Below are positions 57,096 to 64,000 of a stretch of 64,000 bases of DNA, one piece after another. The position numbers were made by a program, and so were the translations under genes. Under the pieces are notes generated by a model. The model did no database searches. It was given only the letters and a program-made list of their open reading frames with translations, and was not told the DNA's origin. Origin of the DNA: Ovis canadensis (lineage: Eukaryota; Chordata; Mammalia; Artiodactyla; Bovidae). How positions within the stretch are numbered: the stretch's first letter is position 1; each line of letters starts with the position of its first letter. The stretch is taken from positions 58,243,501-58,307,500 of the forward strand of contig NC_091260.1 in the NCBI RefSeq assembly GCF_042477335.2, written 5' to 3'.

Positions 57096-57664
57096 AAATA
57101 TCGCAAATTTTCACACTTGTTTAAACAATGCAATTTAAGTGTTACATGTAACACAGTGCATTGAAAAATTGTGAAACCAGAAAGTATGCGTGGGTGAATA
57201 CATTTTAGAATTCTTTTCCAGTGATAATCTACACTCTCAAGCAGCCCCATTGCAGCTCTATGGATGTCAATGGTTCTCCAGTTGACACATTTCCAAACTT
57301 TTTTTTTCCGGAGATAAATTTTGTTTCATGGGCAATCTTGCTGCAGTTCCAAATGATGATATGAGAGATGGAATCTCCAGCCAAAGGAGGAAAAGTTTCT
57401 ATAATGGGTGATTAAGAAGTGACAATGACAATGAATGAGAGGAGAGATAGTATGGCTTGGGTAGCTGTTCTTTGCAAAGTGTGTCATGAAGATGTTCATG
57501 TCAATACACTGTCCTGTCTATGGGACAGGACAGTAGGGCCCCGTGTGTTTCTGACGCAGCAAAGGGAAGGCCACACTTCTCTGTAAATAAAATCCACAAG
57601 AACATAGTAGACAATGAAGCTCATGCTTAATGATATAAAGTGTTAAGACTATTTCAGGATAGCA
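57096..57664. other. Anonymous, with one perfect hairpin
   Basis: Contains the 11-bp inverted repeat at 57508-57534. Composition is less AT-rich than most gaps, but no gene or repeat was recognised. Confidence 0.45.
57508..57534. repeat. Perfect 11-bp hairpin with 5-base loop
   Basis: actgtcctgtc at 57508-57518 and gacaggacagt at 57524-57534, loop tatgg. No T run follows and no neighbouring gene gives it a role. Confidence 0.85.
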
Positions 57665-58090
57665 CAAATTTGATTTTTCTTCCTCATCCTTAATTGTTAG
57701 TGTATTGGAATGTAAGAAATTTCTGAGTATTAATTTTGTATCCTTCAACCTTAGCAAGTTCACTGATGAGCTCTTGTAGTTTTACGGTAGCATCTTTAGG
57801 ATTTTCTATGTACGGTATCAATGTCATCTGCAGGAAGTGATAATTTTACTCCTTTTTTCCAACTTGGATTCCATTTATTTATTTTTCTTCTCTGATGGCC
57901 ATAGCAAGGACTTTAAAAACTATATTAACTAAAAGTGATGAGGTGTACTTCTTTGTTTATTCCTGATCTTAGAGGAAGTCCTTTCAGCTTTTCACCACTG
58001 AGAATGATGTTAGTTGTAGATTTGTCATATATGACCTTTATTATGTTTAGGCAGTTTCTCTCTATGCCCACTTCCTAAATTGCTGGATCT
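57665..58090 (-). mobile_element. L1 ORF2 fragment, reverse transcriptase region
   Basis: The minus strand reads the L1 ORF2 segment around the RT catalytic loop (atgtcatctgcaggaagtga at 57821-57840) and the following block (cctgatcttagaggaagtcc at 57962-57981). Frames are broken. Orientation minus, both ends truncated. Confidence 0.75.
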
Positions 58091-58388
58091 TCTAATACTT
58101 AGATGGTGTGAATTTACACTGATGCAGAAGAATGGGTAGACATCTCTGAGGAGGAGTTAGAATGACTTAATTTAAAATCATGTAGTACAGTTTATATATA
58201 AATGTAGGGAAAGTAAAGGAGAGACATTCTGACTTCATTGTGGTTTGTTATAGATAAACTTCCTTAAGCTTCGTATTTGATTCTCTTTTCCAGTTTCTCT
58301 GTTTCAAGACTATTTCATGATGTTATGAAAAAGTTATGCTTTTGGTATTTTCATTTTGTAATTTTAACTTATTATATACAAACAATTA
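58091..58388. other. AT-rich, nothing recognised
   Basis: No repeat or gene pattern. Confidence 0.5.
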
Positions 58389-58598
58389 TGTGCTAAGTCA
58401 CCTCAGTCGTGTCCTGCTCTTTGTGACCCCATGGACTGTAGCCCACCAGGCTCTTTTGTCCATGGGATTCTCCAGGCAAGAATACTGAAGTGGGTTGTCA
58501 TTTCCTTCTCCAGAGGATCTTCCTGATCCCGGGATTGAATTTGTGTCTCTTAAGTCTCCTGCATTGACAGGAGGATTCTTTACCACTAGCACCATGTA
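58389..58598 (-). mobile_element. Bov-tA SINE
   Basis: Complete on the minus strand. A short (tg)8 run at 58606-58622 follows. Confidence 0.88.
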
Positions 58599-58784
58599 GG
58601 AATATTGTGTGTGTGTGTGTTTGCACATGAACCCATTTGTTACTGAAGATTTTACTTCTAATAAGGATCTTCACTATTTCTGGAAAGTTGTTTGAAAATA
58701 TAAAATAAGAGCTTGAAAAAAAATCTAGATTTAATTTATATTTCAAGAGTTTCACATGAATTAATTTCATCCTTGTACACACAT

Positions 58785-58940
58785 ACACACTTGTGTCAAG
58801 ACTGTGAAATAAGAAGTACTTCTGTTTCAATTTTATAGATAAAGAAATGAAGATAACAATTGAGTGATTTGTTCGCTCAGCTGGAGAACACAGAGCCCAG
58901 AATTGCATTCCTGCTGACTGACTCCTCAGCTCCTTGCTAC
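58785..58940 (-). mobile_element. MIR SINE remnant
   Basis: MIR-like core (attttatagataaagaaatgaag at 58832-58853) and the gagcccagaattgcattcctg block at 58891-58911, in minus orientation. Confidence 0.6.
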
Positions 58941-59027
58941 ACAACCTCATGAATTTAACACTATACATTCACTTCGAGAAATCTATCTTACATCAAAATG
59001 TATTATGAATTATCAGTTACATACAAG

Positions 59028-60903
59028 ATGCAGTAAGAAAAATCATCTCAAAGAAAAAGAAATGCAAGAAGGCAAAGTGGTTGTCTGAGGAGGCTTTGGA
59101 AATAGCTGAGGGAAGACAAGCAAAAAGCAAAGGAAAAAGGGAAAGATGCACCCAAATGAATGCAGAGTTCCAGAGAATAGCAAGGAGAGACAAGAGGCCT
59201 TCTTAAATAAACAATGCAAAGAAATAGAGGAAAACAGCAGAATGGGAAAGACTAGAGGTCTCTTCTGGAAGATTGGAACTATCAAGAAAATATTTCATTC
59301 AAGTATGGGAGTGATAAAGAACAGAACTGATAAGGACCTAACAGAAACAGAAGAGGTTAAGAATGGGTGACAAGAATACTCAGAACTATACAGGAAAAGT
59401 TTTAATGAGCCAGAAAACCATGATGCTGTGGTCACTCACCTAGAGCCAGACATCCTGAAGTGTAAGGTCAAGCAGGCTTTACGAACCATTACTATGAACA
59501 AAGCTAGTGGAGGTGATGGAATTCCAGCTGAAGCTATATCAAATCCTAAAAGATGATGCTGTTAAAATGCTGTACTCAATATGTCAGCAAATTTAGAAAG
59601 CTCAGCAGTGTTCATGGGACTGGAAAAGTTCAGTTTTCACTGAAATCACAAAAAGAGCAATGCCAAAGAATGCTCAAACTACTGTATAATTGTTCTCATT
59701 TCATATGGTAGTAGGTTATTCTCAAAATCCTTTAAGCTAGACCACAGCAGTTATGTGAACTGACAAATTCCAGATGTACAAGCTGGATTTAGAAAAGGCA
59801 GAGGAACCAGAGATTAAATTGCCAGCATCCACTGGATAACAGAGAAAGCAAGGGAATTCCAGAAAAACATATATATTTGCTTCATTGAGTAAAATAAAGT
59901 CTTTGACTCTGTGGATCACAACAAATTGTGGACAATTCTTTTAAGTGGTGGGAATATCAGACTACTTTACCTGTCTCCTGAGAAAGCTATGTAAGGATAG
60001 GTCAAGAAGCAACAATTAGAACCAGACATGGAACAACTGACTTTCAAATTTGGAAAGGAGTACAAGACTGTATACTGTCAGCTTGCTTATTTAACTTCTA
60101 TGCAGAGTACATCATGCAAAATGCTGGGCTGAAATCAAGATTGCCAGGAGAAATATTGATAACCTCAGATATGTAGATGATACCACTCTAATAGCAGAAT
60201 TTGAAGATGAAGTAAGAGCTTCTTGATGAGGGTGAAAGAGGAGAATGAGAAAGCTGATTTAAAACTCAACATTCAAAGAACTAAAGCCATGACATCCAGC
60301 CCCGTCCCTTCATGGCAAATAGATGGGGAAAAAGTGGAAACAGTGACATATTTTATTTTCTTGGGCTCCAAAATCACTGTGGACAGTGACTGCAGCCATG
60401 AAATTAAAAGACACTTGCTCCTTGGAAGGAAAGCTATGACAAACCTAGACAGCATATTAAAAAGCAGAGATATCACTTTGCTGACAAAGTTCACATAACC
60501 AAAACTATGGTTTTTCCAGTAGTCATGTACAGATGTAAGAGCTGGACCATAAAAAAGGCTAAGTGCTGAAGAATTGATGCTTTTAAATTGTGGTGCTGGA
60601 AAAGACTCTTGATTAGCAGTCAATTTTAAAGGAAATCAACCCTGAATATGCATTTAAGAACTGCTGTTGAAGTTGAAGCTCCAATGCTTTGGCCATCTGA
60701 TACGAAGAGCTGACTCATTTGAAAAGACCCGGATGCTGGAAAAGATTGAAGGCAAAAGGTAAAAGGGGTGGTAGAGGGTGAGATGGTTAGATAGCATCAC
60801 TGCTTCAGTGGTCTTGAATTTGAGTAAACTGGAGGAGACAGGGCAGGACACAGGGGTCTGGCTTGTTGCGGTCCATGGCCTTGCAACTCGTGACTGAACA
60901 ACA
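59028..60903 (+). mobile_element. BovB LINE, linker to 3' end (1.9 kb)
   Basis: It is 5'-truncated after the endonuclease and contains the linker (59028-59400), the RT (59400-60220; catalytic motif YVDD at 60170-60181), the C-terminal domain and the 3' end, with an aacaacag rather than actga tail. It has many frameshifts and stops and is clearly older than the 41940-45101 copy by eye. The longest uninterrupted frame is 91 codons. Confidence 0.92.
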
Positions 60904-62252
60904 GCATTGGGACACAGTTACTACTTATATTCACAAAAATTGCATATAGTAAAATGAACAGGCAAAAGAAAAACCTTTGAAATATATTAATTACGGCTGC
61001 TGCTGAATGAGAGGATTATGATGGATCTTATGATGGATCTTATTCTTTACACATTTGTACACATCATGTGTCTTCTTCAATAAACATGTATTATAAAGTA
61101 CATAGCAAAAGTAAAAAAAAAGGTTTTATGCAGTGCTTTATGGCTTATTACAGTCAGCTAAAATATTAATTACTTTCAATGGCTGCACAGAGGAAAACAG
61201 TAACATTTGAAACCTTCTATTATTTTCATTAAGCAGCTTTGTAACACCAAGAACAAAATGTCACATGTAAATAGGTTCTTAACAAAAGCTAGTGAAGGGA
61301 TAATTTTCCCGCAACAGATAACTGTGGCCAGCTGTACACTAAGCAACAATTTTCACGAAGAGCTACATTGCAAAAGCTGCATTTGTTTGTAGATAGAATG
61401 GTTACAAATATAGAGATATCCTGTTTGGTTTTGACTGTCATAAACCAATTAACCATAAACCAAAAATGTTCTCTTAAAGCTATTTCTCTGTATTATGAGA
61501 GTAATTTAAATCTTTATCAAATAAAAAAAAATGAAGTTTTTCTTCCCATGGTTTAATTTCCTGATTGTCTTACTATTGTACATGCAGAAACATAGAACTT
61601 ACAAACACATTATGTTTTTTGTAATTTTCAAGATGTACAACTTCATGAATAAAACACCCTTAAGTGTTTAAGGGTAACTTAAAAAGATTCATTGAAATAA
61701 AATTTAATTTGATTTGTTCAAATTTGGATTTATAGTATTCATCAAATTTTAGTCAGATAATTCTATTCAGCATGTGTATTATTAATATCTAAAGAGTCTT
61801 CTGTTCTATTCTGGGAAACACACCATCAGAATTCACTGAAAATTGCATCACTATACTTAGTAATAAATCTGCCCTAATTTTAATTGAGTTCTAAGTATTT
61901 TATATATTGTGTTAAAATATACAAGTAAGATATATAGCTTTCAAATTGCAATGATGAAAATTTCCTAAATGATAATTAAACTATAAACTAAACTCAACCT
62001 CCTCATTCTTTGGCTTGGAAAGTAAACAGTGCTGAAGGTACCCTCCACCTTGAAAGATTCAAAGAGTTTTCTGATTAAAGAATCTTGTTGAGTCATTAGA
62101 ATACCTTTATATTTTTATATTTACATTCCTTTGATTCTATGCTTCATTTTATCTTTCTAGAAATTTTCCAAGATTCTTCACAATCAAGGGTCTTTGTCCA
62201 CAGCCTCACTTTCATGGGAAGATATATTTTGTTGTTTGAATCCTCCCTATCT
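60904..62252. other. 1.35 kb AT-rich, no element recognised
   Basis: A 12-base tandem repeat (ttatgatggatc, 2.3 copies) at 61016-61043. No gene or repeat family assigned. Confidence 0.5.
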
Positions 62253-62460
62253 TGTGGTGGTTTAGTTGCTGAGTCATGCCAACTCTTTTGTGACCCCAAG
62301 GACTGTAGATTCCAGGTTCCTCTGTCCATGGAATTTTCTAGGCAACAATACTGGAGTGAGTTACCATTTCCTAATCCAGGGGATCTTCCTGACCCAGGGA
62401 TCAAACCTGTACCTCCTGCACTGGCAGGCAGGTTCTTATGGAGGAACCACCAGCAAAGTC
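62253..62460 (-). mobile_element. Bov-tA SINE
   Basis: Complete on the minus strand with a damaged head near 62440. Confidence 0.85.
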
Positions 62461-63814
62461 CTCTTTCTATCATGCCAGTCATGAAAGCCATAGCTGATGC
62501 TTTTTCAGATTCCTCATGAAAGCATATTTTGACCTTTGAAAAAAAAATTGACAAATTTCTTAATGATGGTATTTGAAAGTAGTCTTTTTCTTACATTTTT
62601 GAACTACTGGGTATAATTCAGTGTCAATCTTTAGCCATATCTGTGGGGGCGGGTTGGGAGGGAAATCAGTATTTCAGTCTTATTTATTTTTAAATTTCTT
62701 GTAATTCAGTTATTCATTCAACCAAATGGGTATTGAGCAGCTTCTATGCGACTGGCAGAATTCTACATATTAAAGGGAAAGCAGAATCCAAACTGTACAA
62801 ACCTTTTGCTTCAATTACTTATTTGGAAATTACATATTTTAAAATTGTCTCTTCATTTTTATATATGTTTGTTAAATATAATGAACTCTTTATATTTAGT
62901 AATAAAAAATAAATTTTAGCTTATGTATCCTTGTGAATCTTTTCCTTTCAGTTATATATTCAAAGTACATATAAAAGGCCTGGAAAGAAATATGTCACTA
63001 TACTAACTGTAATAATATGATGTTATTAAATTATTTATCTGTTGCTATTGGATTGGACAAACCACTGTTTTGTTGAGAATTAGATTTGACCTTTCATCAA
63101 AACTCTGTTTAACATTTAAACATCTGGTAAAATGCTTTTTTAATACATTATATAAGGTATTAATATTAAACTATACTTTTATTGTTTTGCCCTAAACCAC
63201 TCTCAGTACTATTGATTGGCTAACACTTTCACCAACTGAATATTAATTACAAGCTTATTCTGCTTTTTGTATCATTCTATAGCCTATAATTTCAAGGGAT
63301 TTTTAAAGAAAAATCCTTTCAAAATATTCCAATTTTAAAGGATGAATTTTTAGGTATCACTGCATTAACAAACTGTCTTAAATGTGAGTAGCTCAGAGCA
63401 ATAACTTCTAACAATTGCTAACAAGTCTACATGAGTTCTCTTCCAAGCTTGGAGTTAACTCTAGGTCAGGTTAATAATTCTGCTTATCTGGTAGGGGCTC
63501 TCTACTGGCAAAATGACTGGTCTAGAATGATCCCCATTCAGATTGCTAGAATCCCCTCCACATATTCTTACACAGAAAACTTCCCAGTTTACCTATGGTT
63601 TGAGTGGAATATAATAGTCATCACATTCTAAACTGAGGTTTGGGCAAGTGTGTTATACAACAATATCTATGTGACTTAGAAATTGTTCAAGTATGGGGTG
63701 CTGCCATATTGAAAGCTAGATGTTGCACTGATCATGAACTTTAGTGGACAGAGGCTGAACAAATGGAAAGTCTATCACTACTATAGGCTGCAACTGAAAT
63801 GATGGAGATAAAAT
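62461..63814. other. 1.35 kb AT-rich, no element recognised
   Basis: The interval 63430-63640 has somewhat more even composition but no recognisable exon or repeat. Confidence 0.45.
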
Positions 63815-64000
63815 TGGACAATGGTAAATGATGACTGCAGCCACTAAATTAAAAGACCCTTGCTCCTTGGTAGAAAAGCTATAACAAATCTAGACAGCGT
63901 ATTAAAAAGCAGAGGCATCACTTTTTAACAGAGATCCATATAGTTAAATCTATAGTTTTTCCAGTACTCATGTACAGAGGTGAGAGTTGGACCATAAAGA
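63815..64000 (+). mobile_element. BovB LINE 3' part, cut by window end
   Basis: It begins at the gatgactgcagcc block after the RT and runs into the C-terminal domain (tttttccagtactcatgta at 63955-63973). It continues beyond the window. Confidence 0.9.

Overview
This window looks like ordinary intergenic (or deep intronic) DNA from a bovid or other pecoran ruminant such as cattle, sheep, goat or a relative. The evidence is the dense presence of ruminant-only repeats: BovB (RTE-type) LINEs, Bov-tA SINEs, Bov-A2 SINEs with AGC tails, CHR-type tRNA-Glu SINEs and the ruminant L1 3' UTR. The sequence is AT-rich. I found no intact host protein-coding gene, no exon I could defend and no functional RNA gene. 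Nothing is bacterial or phage-like.

Two host-derived sequences are recognisable, and both are dead. One is a processed (intronless) copy of CCT6A, the zeta subunit of the TRiC/CCT chaperonin, on the minus strand at 3244-4832, with four frameshifting deletions. The other is a 5S rRNA retropseudogene at 9704-9822 with an A-rich tail. Everything else that can be named is a transposable element.

Layout. 1-9.2 kb: a BovB endonuclease fragment, an L1 tail with a 14-bp target duplication, Bov-tA and Bov-A2 copies, the CCT6A pseudogene and several BovB 3' ends. 9.7 kb: the 5S pseudogene. 12.4-16.3 kb: a plus-strand BovB split by a minus-strand BovB. 20.2-23.4 kb: Bov-A2 inside Bov-tA, then a three-level L1 nest, another L1 and an MLT1 LTR. 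30.0-35.5 kb: a plus-strand BovB carrying two separate antisense BovB insertions, followed by a BovB with both termini but no centre (33490-35510). 36-38.2 kb: Bov-A2, two MLT1 LTRs (one split by Bov-tA) and a CHR SINE. 41.8-45.1 kb: the longest BovB, inserted in the tail of a Bov-tA. 45-52.3 kb: old L1, MLT1, Bov-tA and BovB tails. 54.5-55.4 kb: a very decayed ERVL pol remnant. 55.9-57.1 kb: a textbook twin-primed BovB. 57.6-60.9 kb: L1 ORF2, Bov-tA, MIR and a 1.9-kb BovB. The last 3 kb are mostly anonymous, and another BovB runs off the right edge.

By my hand-set boundaries about 23 BovB pieces cover roughly 20 kb, close to a third of the window. I saw no convincing undescribed biological system. 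The most informative signals are structural: target duplications that date insertions relative to one another, one twin-priming event, recurrent loss of the BovB central region, and close antisense BovB pairs able to form long hairpins if transcribed. All repeat names come from recognising sequence patterns, not from a database search, and boundaries are good to about 5-15 bases unless a target duplication fixes them.
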